NCBI GenBank assembly: GCA_030062745.1
Contig: CP099854.1
Coordinates: 18,285,572-18,349,571 of the forward strand
Source of the DNA: Capitulum mitella
Lineage: Eukaryota; Arthropoda; Thecostraca; Pollicipedomorpha; Pollicipedidae
Length of the DNA stretch: 64,000 nt
Direction of reading: 5' to 3'
Position numbers and translations under genes: made by a program. The notes beneath the pieces were generated by a model. That model did no database searches, was not told where the DNA came from, and saw only the letters and a program-made list of their open reading frames with translations. Positions within the stretch are counted from its first letter, which is position 1, and each line of letters starts with the position of its first letter. This document shows positions 12,401-24,853 of the stretch, one piece after another.

Positions 12401-13452
12401 TACCCCAAGATCTCGAGAACTATTAATCCCACCAAAAAAGACGCCGTTGGAAACCCCTTGGCATAACTAGACGAAAGTGCCTAGGTTTGGTCCATTTGGG
12501 TCAATAATAACGTCACCAGAGGTCATTTCAGGTAGAATTGCACTGGTCACATTTTTGGCAGAAAGATTTGATAATCAAGCCATGCATGTGGCTCCACAAG
12601 GGTTGGTGGTGAAAACAAGGTCTGATTTATCTACGTGGGGCAGAAAAAGGGGACTTGAGACCAAAGCTGACCATTTCATGCAAAACTAAACAAATCAAGG
12701 GTACATCGAGTTTTGTAATGGCAGGAGTTGCGTTTCGTCTCACAGTATGTGTACTTGGCTGGAATTCGCCGCAAATATGTCTGGCACGCATACTACGTCT
12801 CCAGTTATCATATTCAGGTCAAACAAATTACCCTAGTTCAAGGTATTGACGCATGTACGTTGGACGTTTCTGGTATCTGTCGCATCAGCAGACGCATTAG
12901 CGTTAATCGGACACGATACAGCACAAAATCCTTTCACGTCGTTCATGTCATATTCTTTCTACATCATGACACTTTGCCTCGAAGCAGTAAGTCACAAGTA
13001 TGGGGCAGTGGGCACTGCCGCAATGTAAAAACCTAATATTTGTTGGAAAGATATTTCGAAATGGCAAGAGCTTTCATTTTGCCGACCAAAAATTAGAGAC
13101 TTGGGGCAGAACAAACTGTATAGAAAGAATGCATGGGAGTAGTTCTTATCCTTGCGGCCATGCAAAGTGCGTTCGCATTGAAAACGAACGTAATATTCCA
13201 AAAGTCAAATCAGGTCAGCCTGGGTCAAATTCGAGTAGGTCACCATTGGCAAGTAGGTTCTCACCATAAATTAGTACTTCCGTATAACTTGGAATAACCA
13301 TCGACATACATTCCAAAACTTAAAGTGATGGATTACATTCGGTTGTGGTTATAAAATTCGGCATAAAATACGGCGTGACTCCAGGTCAATGGTCAAAAGG
13401 TGCGATTACGTATGTAAAGGACGTGAGAAACACCAGGGTGTTAATTCAAACC
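12401..13452. mobile_element. Worn repeat sequence interrupted by a TTAA element
   Basis: AGATCTCGAGAAC at 12408-12420 matches the subterminal motif of the TTAA elements in this window. The following kilobase has the AGGTCA-rich character of such elements. Similar-looking sequence resumes after 14671, so the element at 13457-14666 probably landed inside an older repeat. No protein is encoded and the borders are not defined. Confidence 0.3.
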
Positions 13453-13456
13453 TTAA

Positions 13457-14666
13457 CCCTATTCCCGGCAGGGGGGGGGCGAAATCCGCCCCCCCCTCGG
13501 GTTTTTTGCTTGCCAATTCCAGGCTTTTTAACGCAGCTTCATGAAACTTGGTGACTTTTCCTAGCTATTCCTTCTACGCGCCGTGACAAGATTTCGAAAT
13601 TCTATTTTGCTCAGGGGCGGAGCCAGGCAACGTTTTTGGGAGGCACCTCAGGTCATTTTTGGCCATGTTGAGGGTAAAAGGAAAATGTCTGCCAAAAACA
13701 GAGTTTTTAAGATAGAACTTAAAACTTTATATGAATGTATAGCTAAATAGCTGGGCAATGTGCATATGTAATTTTGTTTATCTGAAGTCATTTTACAAGG
13801 TCAGGTTAAGGTCAAAAGTCAAAATTTGTTTTTTCGCAATAATTTCGACGCCGTTTTTTCAAATGCCAAACCCGGAATATATATGACGTAGAAAGGTGCT
13901 CTCGACTTGTGTACCAAGTTTCAGCTTGATATCAGGTCGGGTCACGGAGCTATGACCTAAAATGTCAGTGCGCGTACCCTATATCGCAAAAGCCAAAAAA
14001 TGAATTTTTTGGAATGGAGTAAATTCAATCGACTAAAAACGTTTACAGATAATATTGAATGCACACGACATCATTCCAGGTGACCCCAAGGTCACTGGAG
14101 GTCATTTAAGGTCAAAGGTCACAAGTTGATCTGAAGAACGTGTGACCATGACAGTTCCCCCTTTTTCATGTCCCTGGCACCGCCTATGCTAACATTATAC
14201 AAACATTGTAATGCGATTTGTACTTCTTTAGCATAACATGACTAGCAGAAGCTAAAAAAGTGTTTTGGCCTCTTTTGTTCATTCCGTTATTAGAAAATTA
14301 ATCCCCCTATTTTTGAAACCCTGTGAACGCCCATGAATTTTCTCAAAATTTCAAATTTGCATACCCATGGTAAAAACCCTATTCATAATCTCTCGATTCA
14401 TGCCAGTTTCATTGAAATCGGTCCATAAAAAACGGAGTTATAAGAAGTCTAAAAGTACCCACCATTTTGATATTTTTGCCCCCCTGTATCCACAAATTTC
14501 AAAATTTTGAAAATTTCTTTTTATAAAAATGTAGTTCACGTCACGGCAAATCGGTTTCCGTTTGTTGCGATGAAATCGAATAAGTAGTTCTCGAGATCTC
14601 AGGGGGGGGCCGAATCCGCCCCCCTGCCGGGAATCGGCCATACCGTCCAGCCCTCCGGGAATAGGG
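13457..14666. mobile_element. 1.2-kb non-autonomous TTAA-flanked element (family A, copy 1)
   Basis: TTAA at 13453-13456 and at 14667-14670 flank ends that read CCCTATTCCCGG inward from both sides. Inside each end is a G-run/C-run hairpin (13471-13496 and 14600-14626). The element encodes no protein. It aligns, inverted, over its whole length with 57844-59043 and in part with 62793-63056. TTAA targets and CCC-starting ends are characteristic of the piggyBac superfamily, so I infer a piggyBac-type MITE. The interior carries AGGTCA words and recurring 45-bp modules. Confidence 0.85.
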
Positions 14667-14670
14667 TTAA

Positions 14671-15655
14671 AACCGCCGAACCAGACCCACAATCTCAATA
14701 CCAAGAGTAACAATGTCATCGACCAAGGTAATGCACGTACCATGGCCTAATCTGGCGTTATGCCAATGAACTGCACGTTTCCAAATTCGAAATAGCAGAA
14801 TTGTTTCATTTGTCATATTCTGACAACTTGTAAAGTTTTTTATCAATCGGTACATTTGAAAACAACATTACCGTACAATAATTTTTTTAAACATGGTCCA
14901 ACTTGACCTGTCGTAGCTCAACGTCTTAAGATGATCCTGAAGTTAAAAGTCGATTCAAGGTGCAAAAAACATTAATGAAAAGATATCCTTTTCATTGCAT
15001 CACAAATTCATACATCAAAAAAGGTATCCAAAAAAAGTTCTATGTTTTAAGTCAGGTTAAAGGTCTAGTAAAAACCTGGTTTTAAGTCTGGTGAAAACTA
15101 CATGCCATTGTGCTAATTCTTCACTACTCGAAACCCAAAAGTTTATTTTGAAAGCACCAAAAAAAGCCTGAGACGAGTACCCTAACGAAAAAAGAATTGA
15201 TCCACTCCTGGAGATGGCTTATGGCGGCAACGTCGAGTGTGAGTTAACACATTTGTCTTCTGTGTAAACACAGACCTTTACGGTCATAAACAAGCTTCTT
15301 TATTTCCGTAATCACGCCTACGGGCCGGAAGCCTGTAGAGACTATTTTTGCTTTTCTTCCTGAGCACACAGAGGCCTCAGGGGTGCAACACCACCATGGA
15401 ACATCACCGAGCAAAGCAAGTATCTCGACGTTATCAGGAAGCAAATCGTGTTTTCCTGACTTAGCATGGGCTAAGTTCCGTTCTGCCATTCATACACACT
15501 ATGCTTCTCCATCCCTTAACGTTATGGCAAATTTCTAGGAGCTCTGGAGGAACGGAAGCAAAAAGGAAAGGGAGCAAACGGACAAGAGAAATCAGTGCAA
15601 CGATAAGCGACGTCCTGGGGAGTGAGTCCCACCGGTGGCGCATCCAGGCCGTGAT
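14671..15655. other. No recognisable gene
   Basis: AT-rich sequence of repeat-like character to about 15150, then unique-looking sequence. No domain. Confidence 0.4.
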
Positions 15656-15732
15656 TCATCATCCAGGTGATGAGTCACGACCTGCATCACCTGGTTGAGT
15701 GCCACCAGGTGACACCAGGTGATGCGTCACAG
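15656..15732. promoter_or_regulatory. Cluster of four CAGGTG E-boxes
   Basis: CAGGTG/CACCTG occurs four times in about 70 bp (near 15663, 15689, 15705 and 15716), together with GATGAGTCAC and GATGCGTCAC. CAGGTG is the core bound by Snail/ZEB-type and some bHLH factors. The words look partly duplicated (CCAGGTGATG twice), so a small repeat is an equally good explanation. No gene start lies nearby. Confidence 0.3.
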
Positions 15733-18471
15733 AGAAACCAGATGCATTCATTTTTTTAGGAAACCAGTTCTTCGTTCCTCGATTTCCGCCCTTCGCGTCA
15801 TATTTTTTCTCCTCGAAGGTGGGCTCGGGCCTGCACGCCCTGCTCCTGGGGACGACGAGGGGACCCCGCCCTGGCGCACTTGTTGGTCATACGGATGGAT
15901 GCACGTATGTTCCGTATGTCACCAAAGGTCAGTGAAGAGGCCGTGGAGGTTTGGGCACGGCGCCCAGTCAATGCTTCCGAACTGGCTGCCGGATATTTTC
16001 ACCGTTAAGAAGGACAAAGCTGCCAGGGAGCATTTCTGCAGTCGTTCTGTCCGCGGCGGTATGCGCCGGTTGCACGGAATATGCGCAGAACGTCGTCTCG
16101 CTGTCAACCGTCGCGATGGGATCCCGGATCGAAATGTGCGGCGCGAGACCAGTGGACCTCGGGCATGCTCTCGCATCTCATCTTTTGGAGATAAGCAAGT
16201 GGCTTGTCTCCCAGACGGTTGGAGCACCGCACTAGCGCAGACACATGAAAACTGGACTGCCATCATAATTGCTAAAACTGAGGTTATGAAATCTATTTAA
16301 AAATGAAAAACACCAAAAAATGCGCATTTTTTATCATCTAAAATCAAAAGTTGGTTACCAACGGCTCCTGGTCGGGTCTGTGCAGTGCTGCGATGACCTC
16401 CGTCTGCAGCCATCTCCACCGGGCAGCGGGCTTGTCACGTTCCGTCCCGAACCATCCCGGCTGCGTAGGCGGCCGCCGCGCGGAGCGTTCCAAACAATGC
16501 CCGGCGCGCCGCCAGCCAAAGCGCGCCGTGACAGCCGCGGCCGAGCGCGCCCCGGTTCGGACGACGGACGAAGATCGATGACGACGGCGACCTGCGGCCT
16601 GTCGTCGAGCCGGTGGCGAAATGCTGCCGATCCGGCCCGAGCGGGCGGAAGCGCCGCCGGCTGGTATTGCTGAGGGCTTTGGCCGGTCCCGGGTCATCCC
16701 GCCTGAGGTCCCCGTCTTCCGCCGAGGCGCCGGGTGGCTGGCCGAGTCCGTTATTCGTTCGCCGATAAAGGGTCCGTTTTATTTGGTGTTAGTCCTGTTC
16801 CGGGATCTTTCCTATCTAATAATCCCGGGAGGCGTATTCATCCCCCTCCCTCATATTTTGGGAGCCAACCGTCCGATTGTACCATTGGTTCAAACGAGTC
16901 CGTGGGACTCGCTGGACGATTCTCAGTATTCAAAATGCAAAAAGGTACATGCTAGTGTCAGGAACTATAACAAATGAGTTTTACTGCGTGCGTTTTGGTA
17001 ACCCATGCGCCGGGCATTCTCGGTGAAGGGCTCTCAAATGTGAATGGAAATGAGACCCAGGTGTCTAAAAAATGCATTTCGGCTGAATATTTATTCACAG
17101 ATGTTTTAATAGCGCACCCAGGAATTACAGAAGGGAGGGCAATATGTGATGTACGCTTTGCACCCTTTTGTACTTCTACGACTCGTTGCTGTCTTAACCT
17201 GCCGTTCAGGGAGGAAGGAGGCGTACAAAGCCGACCCTGGCGCACTTTTAAACATCTCCGAAACACATGAATGCGATGTCTGGAAACATTCAGTGTCCTG
17301 TTCACTTCAATGGTGTTTATGCGAACACAAAATTAGCAACGAGGTCTTCTTAGGTCCCGTCTAAATGACGCCATAAAGACAATCATGTTTTGCCATTCCA
17401 TGTTCGATTTCACTACGCTCCTTCCTTGTCGATTTTTTTACACTGTTCGGTGAAGTGATGTGCATTGTATGTCAGAACAAGCTGAAAGCTCAGTACGAAG
17501 CACCTCTGACCCCATGCTAGGGCATCCTTCGTCAAATATATGCGTTTCATTTTACGGTCCAGTAAAAACAAATTTCAGAAAAAGGAATCGAATAAATCGG
17601 CGTTTGGATTCTACCGCATAGACGAACGAATATTCTTGCGACACACTGAACGTGCGACATGCACAACAGGCTCTTACGGCAATTTTTAGTGCTGACCTTT
17701 TGCAGTTGCGTGCAATTTCTGCTCAGTAACTCCTGGCGTCCGTTTGACCCGCCGAATGACCGATGTGGAGACATTGAACCTTGCAACGTTATGCAACATC
17801 CTGTGGCCGTGTGCAACTTTGAGCGAACTGACATGTAGGGTGATTCAGAGGTGCCGGACGGATGCCAGCAGTGAGTAGCGACACTATGAGTTTCAGACTC
17901 CGAACTATTGCAATGTGGCATGGGCATGGGAGTCGGAGCCATTTAGCGTTTTTTTTTCACAGTGTCCATTGAGAGTGCCTTCTCTAGAACTGGACAGCAA
18001 ACATGCATTGGATAAGTCCCATGGTGGAACTGTGGTGCGAATTGGCCCGCGGGGAGCGTCGCGTTCGTCTCGCAGTCCGTGGGAACCCACCAGACCGTCC
18101 CCCCACCAGGCTGTCCGTCCGTGTTTTGGTCGTGTCCCCCTCCCTCTCCTTCGCCCACCGGCCCGTCCCGGGCAGCGTGAGCGCGCGTACCGTGCGCTGC
18201 CCGGGCCTGTGGTGGAGCGGTGTGGGTGCCACTTCACAGTGATGTGTTTCCTCTTCCTCCTCAGTGGCCTCCTTGGCCGCTATGGTTGCGCCCTCCACAG
18301 CGCCCCCCCCCCCCCCAGCTGTGCCTTTTTCGATGTGACTGACTGCTGCTTTTCTTGGTTTCTTGCCTCGTTTTGAGGCATTTTACCTTTTGTACTAGTT
18401 TTTTGTTTTGTCTTTTGTGTACGATGATACGTCAGAGAATTTTGTTTTTTCGACGATACTTGGTGTCAGGA
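15733..18471. other. No recognisable gene
   Basis: Open frames of up to 193 codons occur (for example 15719-16300 plus), without a domain or a supported splice structure. A run of 13 C lies near 18303. Confidence 0.45.
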
Positions 18472-18592
18472 ACGTAGGAATATCCAGAAAGGGGGGGGGG
18501 AGGCAAAGACATTTTGCCCCATAGGGCTAATGTCAAATTTCCAAGACGTAGGGGGAAGGACCCTGGCTCTCCCTACTCCTACGCCCATGCTT
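18472..18592. mobile_element. Interspersed repeat (family C, clearest copy)
   Basis: Reads GGAATATCCAGAAAGGGGG, then ATTTTGCCCCATAGGGCTAA, TCAAATTTCCAAGACGT, and ends CTCCTACGCCCATGC. Diverged copies lie at 8763 and 50829. It is non-coding. Confidence 0.55.
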
Positions 18593-19200
18593 GATATCTT
18601 GCCTTATGTTGCTTTCGATGTTTTGAACGATTTCGCCTTTTGCGTTTTGTTTTTGTCTCTATGCGTGCGTGGCTCTCCCTCGCCGCACCTCATGTCTTGC
18701 TGTTAATGTCGCTGTTCCGAGTGATGGTCCTCTTGCTAATAAAAAGGGCGATGCTGCTAACGATGCTGCTGAAAGCTTGATGCTGCTGGTAGAAAGGCGT
18801 GGCCAGCAAAGTGTGGCGAACACGAGCGACACGAGTGGCTCTCGGGCACGGAGCTCGAAAGTAATTTAGGGTAATTCTCATTATCACCACGTGATTACCT
18901 TGAGCTGAGCTGAGATATTGAGGCAGTGAGGAATTCAGCTGCTTGCGTCAGTACGATAAGCGTAAATATTACCTCATATTTGTAACCCAGGATTTTGGAA
19001 TGTCTGTGTTTCCTCTTTAAAAGTTTCCCGTCAGAAGCGAAACTTTTAAAGATCAAGGCGGGGTGCTGGCAACTCTTTTGATCTTCAGCGAACAACGCAG
19101 CGAGAATACGAGCGCATCTGACACAGATTACGGCGAACATTCCGCGCCGCTTCCGCCGTGACACAGTGGGCTCCGCGCCAAAGCACCACCGCCTGCAGGC
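18593..19200. other. No recognisable gene
   Basis: I see no domain, tandem repeat or named element. Confidence 0.45.
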
Positions 19201-19820
19201 TTCGCGCAGACCATGTCGACGCGTGCGCAGTGGCGGGCCCAGGGCGACGGTTTCGGGGGGAGTCACAGTGGTAGGCAATGACCCGGTTAACAGGCTTCCC
19301 TGCGCCACAGTGGGCAGCGCCTGCAGGCACGGCGCGGTGAAGGTTGATCAGCGCACGTCGATGCCCTTCCGGCCGTGCTGTGCACGCCCGTGCACGGATA
19401 CCCGCCAACAGTCAAACCAGGCAGCTATATTGGGTCGCATGACACAGGACCACAATCATGCACTCACCGCTGTGAAAACGTTACAGCTTTCATAATGGTC
19501 CACTAGCACGAGAACATCTAAACCGCTCGCAAGAGCAGCCCGAAATCCGCTTCATCACGCTTCCGTGAGTCGCACCCATGTTGTCCAACAGCTTCCGCGC
19601 AATGCGCGCGTTTTACGCAAGCGGCACGAGCTGCAGACGCGTGCGCAGTGGCGGACCCAAGGCATCGGTCTAGGGGTGACAGTGACCCGGTCACCAGACT
19701 TTCCTGCGCTACGCGCACAAGCACCGGCACACACGCCGCGGTGAAAAGGGATCGGCGCACGTCGACGCACTTCCGACCGTGCTGTGCACGCCCGTGCACT
19801 AATCCCCGCCAGCTGACGGC
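19201..19820. repeat. Diverged direct duplication of about 200 bp
   Basis: The segment around 19205-19400 recurs at about 19632-19800. Shared anchors in order are GACGCGTGCGCAGTGGCGG, GACCCGGT, CTTCCTGCGC, CGCACGTCGA and CCGTGCTGTGCACGCCCGTG. Spacing between the copies is about 425 bp. Neither copy encodes a recognisable product. Confidence 0.75.
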
Positions 19821-22700
19821 CAAGGTCGGCTAATAGCAGGACAGGCTGGGGTCGGTGGCAGCGGGAGAGGGATAGGCGAGCGGATAACTGGCCTGGTCAC
19901 GACACCGTTGTGGCAGGACATCCTGTCGGCGGCACGTGCGCGGCACGGGGGGCGGGAACACTGGCAGATGGCACGTGTATGGGCGCGAGGACTGGAACAA
20001 CACCGGGACCAGTCGCTACAGAGGACGGATGACCAAAGTTTTGCAGATAGAGAGAAACGAATATCCTTTTTGGACTTCTGTGAGATTCTACACCGGAAGG
20101 ATATGAAAAATCGATGGTCAGATCATGACCTCATTTGACCTCATTACCAAGGATAACATCAGGTCACCTGCAAACACATGATTAGCCATGGCAAAACGGT
20201 GTCTCATAAAATTAACGGGGCTAGATCCACCAAATTTGCAGCGTAGGCGCAACCATAAAGGAACTCTTGCATAGGCGCAGGAGCCACAGGGCCGGAAGCT
20301 CCAGCCCCCAACTTTTTTTGAAATTTAACTTTGACCCAATGGGCGTTGACTGCAAAGAATTAACCCAAAACACAGTTAGTTACTCCCCCCCCACACTGAA
20401 GAACAGCTCCCGTACCTTTGCTTATTGTGTAGAAATTTGATGTTTCTGGAGTGCGACTTTCAAGGCCAAATGGGGTCAAAGAGGGTCAAATTCGGTGCGG
20501 ATCGCCAGACTTTTGTGGTACCTCGAAAACCGTCTGTCACAGCGCCAAGAAGTTTGAACGATTGTTGTAGGCTACACAAAATTTCAGTAGATGTTATACA
20601 ATTTGAAATGCTTAGGTGAGTCCTTATGCATAAATTACTGCTTCAGCACAGCTTAAACCCTATGGCTATAATTTCATGAAATGTCACATATCTTGTTTTG
20701 TGCTATCTTGGAGCAAATTCGGACGCTGAATTCCAATTTGGCACCCAAGAATACGCCACAGTTCAAAGTTCTGTCACAAAGGCCATCCAAGGTCATCTTA
20801 GGTCAACCTAAGCCACTGACCTAAAGCGACCTCCAAAAAACGAATATCGCGAAAATGCACAGCACATAGCCAACTGCCGTCATCTGGTACAATTTCACCA
20901 CTAGAGTTTTAGCACTAGTGAGTAAAAATTGTACTGCGTCCTCCGGCTTCGTCAGAATAGTACGCAAGCACGGAATGTTAGACCGGAGGTGAAGTACATC
21001 TGATCCAGTTCTTTTTGACACCTATTTACCCTAACGTGTACTATATCTAGGCAACAGTGGGCGCTGAATTTGAAATCAGCTTCTAAAGACAGTCTAGAAG
21101 GCAAGCTATTGCATTAACGAGTGGTCAAAAAAGTTTATCCCAGGTCAGGAACCTGAGATGACCTAGACAAGATCAAAACCACCTAAATGATTGTAGAGTC
21201 ATCCCCGATATTGTCTCGTATCATTTTAACCTCGTATTAGACAATGAACAATGGTGACCTCTATACAACAGTTTGGCCGATGCAGAAAACGGGTACGCGC
21301 GATCATATTTTTGGTCATTTCTCCGTGACCTGACCTGATGTCGACTTGAATCTTTGCACACCGGTGGAAGACGAAGCGGCCTTTTACATATAATCCAATT
21401 TTTCGGTGGCTGAAACGATTACAAGATAAATTTTATATTAAAAAAGATAATTTTTGGGATCTGACCTTGACTTGACCTCGTGACCTGACCTCGGAACAAT
21501 CAAACTATTTTCGATTTTTTTTTAGTTGGCTTCCTGTGTACCCTTGAAAAGTTTGAAAGTCTGTCTTTAAAACTATATTCGTGGCAGCAATTTGAAGTTT
21601 AACCAAAAATGGCCATTTCTGGAAACCATGACCTGACTTTGACTTAACTTCGTGGTTCCGAAAGACTTTGGTATCTTTGAACACAAAAATATGTACCATT
21701 TGGTTTTGCAGGGCTGTGCTAACTTTGGTGCGGCTGAGCTACACTGTTTGGGGCTTATTCAGGAAAAACCTCGGGGGTTAAACCGACCTCCCATCCGGTG
21801 GCGTGTTAAAACACGCCCTGATGGCCCTCTAAATATAACGCGCGCGCTCGCGAAGGGGCATGTCTTACGTCCTTGCATCACATGACCTTTTAAACCCATC
21901 GCGACGAAATTGAGGGGAGTTAACATTTAAATTCTCCTATATATTTTAAAGTACAAAAGGGCAAAATTTATACAAAGTCTGCACCATCGAAGTCAACCAA
22001 TGTTAGTAGTTAAATGTGAACCAGCCTGTTTTTTTCCGCATCTGCACAACCGATCGCGGCTCATTTTACCCTAGACGTTGTCTTCATGACGACTGCTTAC
22101 ATACCAAAAGGCATGGTTGACGGGGTCGGTTCAGTCGAGGTTAACCCGGGCTAATAATTAAGAAATACTGCGTCTTGTCGAAATGCAGCGCAGCGACGTC
22201 TTGTGGGTTGTTGGCGCTGTTGATCGGTCGCAACAGCATCGTTAACTTCAGGGGTCCAAATTATGAACCTGGTTTTATATCAAGCGCCGGTCAAGCACAG
22301 TACGTCGAAAGACCTCGAAACACGCCTCTGCAAGTGTAGTTCCTCATATGAAGTGATCAGTCAAATACCATTCGATTTTCCAGTACATCGTTTACAGTCT
22401 TCCTGTTGATGCCAGGACTCATCCACATCCACCGGTAAACCCTGCTCTGCACTGCCCGAGTCAGCTCGGATCACATCTTTGCGCGCCGGGTGGAAGGAAC
22501 CGAGCTGAGGACTCTTGATCAAAGATCGATCGAGCAGGGCAAGCGTGATGGTCGTTGCAACACTCCTCCTCCAAAGAATCCCATGGCAACCGAGTAAACA
22601 CAGCAGACGCCGTTAATTGCACCGGAGGGCAAACAAGTTTGGGTGATAATCCTGTCCGGAGATTCATTGTCTGTCTTCTGAAGGTGGCCTCTGCACTCTA
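19821..22700. other. Repeat-like sequence rich in TGACCT/AGGTCA
   Basis: Clusters of TGACCT, AGGTCA and TTGACCT lie at 20115-20165, 20780-20825 and 21140-21660. An 8-bp-arm palindrome GGCGTGTTAAAACACGCC is at 21800-21817. The texture resembles the inside of the TTAA elements, but I could not define ends. No gene. Confidence 0.4.
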
Positions 22701-24847
22701 AAATGACACGCGGACTGACGCCGTAAATTACGTTGTCGGACCAGTGGTCACACATTATTAGGAGGCTTTTACAAGCTGGAAGTGGAGGTGGTCACCCTGT
22801 AGCCAAAGCCGACGATGTCGACCGTCTCTGGCGTGCCACAACATACGCCTCCCCCGTTCTCTCTTCCCTCGTTCCCTCGTTCTATCGTTCCCGTTCCCGC
22901 TCGGTCCACGAGGCGATGCGCCTGCCATGAGGTCCAGAAGACTTGTTCCGCAAATAATCCTGCCTGGCTGTAGAAATGCTTCCTGCCAGCCGAAACAACA
23001 GTTTGACCAGCCGGCAGCCATGCATGAGTGAGTTTGCCCGCATGGAGAAACTTCTGCTGGAAACAGAATCTGTGGAAGGAATGAGACGAGTTTTGGACTC
23101 TTCGCCATGGGATGTGGCCCTAACGCTGTGCAAGTGTGCTGTGACACCCAGTTTCTTCGGCGTCCGGGACTCCTCTCCACGCTGGAGGGGAACTGCTCCC
23201 TCCAGAGGGACTCCCTCCCTCGTGCACGCCATCGCCGTGGTCAGCCGTCCGATTACCCTTGCACAATCCTGCATAGAATTGCCGCTTACGGCGCCACCAG
23301 GCACAGCCAGGCCCGAAAGGAGATTCAACGCCCCGTGGAGGTTGAAGCGCTGGATCCGCAAGACAGTGGGACAACATCACATCAAGTCTGTCGTCAGCGA
23401 CGTGCACCACGACAAAGTAGGAGATTCTCCTGAATGTGAAGTGGCCAAGGCTTTAGCGTCCTTCGACGAAAGGACGCGGGATATCTTACGGACGCTGCCT
23501 CGTGGCCATACCAAGTAGCTCACTAAGAGGTCTTGATGATTTTACCTAAGCTAATTAGCTCAAGAAGTCCTGATAAATTGCATCAGGTTCTAAAGGTATG
23601 TTCCGGAACAAATACGTTTTGGAATTGGCGCTATTTATCTACGACAGTTTATATTTTGGGGCATACCAAAGGTTTCTCGACACTAGTTAGACTGGCAATT
23701 CAGCAGACTCTCGGCGAAGGGTAATCCCACTGATATGTTTCCCATCCAAACCGAATGTCTTTTGCAGTGTTGGTCTGGAGCGGTTGGAGCGGAAGTTGCT
23801 ACGAAAGTTCTCCTTGCCAATATCATAGAACACGACACGGATTCACGGGAAAACTACAGCGTTCAAATCTCAATGACAGACGTTGCCATCAGGGAAATGG
23901 TGAGTTTACACGAGCTGGTTGACAGTAGAGGTTGAAGCAGGAGGGGACGTGAAGGGCTTAAAACAATGTAGGTTCCTGCATTCCGCTCTTAAGTTTTGTT
24001 GTTTATATCTGTGATGACGAAGCATCAGCCAGGAGTGGTACATAACGACCTCTCACGACACAAAGACAGGTTTCCCGACATAACAGCATCTTGCAGCTCA
24101 TTTGCAAACGCAGAGATCAATATTTGCAAAAGGACAGGCACATGTAAAAAAGCAATATTACAAATGACCATCTCGTTTTCATGCATTTTCGAGAACATTT
24201 TATGAACAATATTCGATCTAAGGCCAACGAAAAAATGCGCTGTAAAACTTTGCATGGCTCCTGACACTGCTATTGGAACTTTTGGGGACTGAAGCTTGTT
24301 GCGTTTTAGTTCATGTCCCGAGGACTTGTTTGACCTTTCGTACTCCAAACAGAACGATCTGTTTCCGAGATATCAAGAGTAGCCGAACAAGCCATCTGGA
24401 GATTTAGTCCTGAGATCAGTGGTCCGGAATGATGGGGCTAAAAACGTTATCTTTCTGGAGTTCTACCATAACTACGCCAGAAAAGTGCGCCCACTAACCG
24501 ACTGAACACTGAAAATATCTATTGGATTACTGAATGACCGAAAATCGAGTTATCCTGGGGCCTGCCGGCCACTATCTTGATGTCCTAGCGGCAGCCAGCG
24601 CCGACAGCGGTAAAGATGGCGGTCACTGCAGGTCCCAACACCCCGCGTATCAGCACGCAGCGCGAGGCCGAAATGCGGACGACACAGTGGCAGTGCCCAC
24701 TGAGTGATCTGAGCGTTCGGTTGGTTGGTTACTGGAGCTCAGGGGCGCACCGAATTCAAGGTCATTCGGTGCCCAGCTTTGGGCTTTCGGCCGCACATCA
24801 TGATCACATCCAGGCAAACGGAAGGGTGCAGGGCGTCCCTCCTTCCT
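22701..24847. other. No recognisable gene
   Basis: A 180-codon plus-strand frame (22976-23518) overlaps a 159-codon minus-strand frame. Neither has a domain I recognise, so coding is unproven. Confidence 0.4.
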
Positions 24848-24853
24848 TTTATT
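24848..24853 (-). terminator. Candidate poly(A) signal AATAAA downstream of the E2 gene
   Basis: TTTATT on the plus strand reads AATAAA on the minus strand, 1.9 kb past the E2 stop codon. It is the nearest canonical hexamer I found downstream. The real 3' end could use a variant hexamer closer in. Confidence 0.25.

Noticed and set aside
22976..23518. 180-codon plus-strand frame as a gene
   Set aside because: No domain, an equally long antisense frame, and no splice or promoter support; left as unproven.
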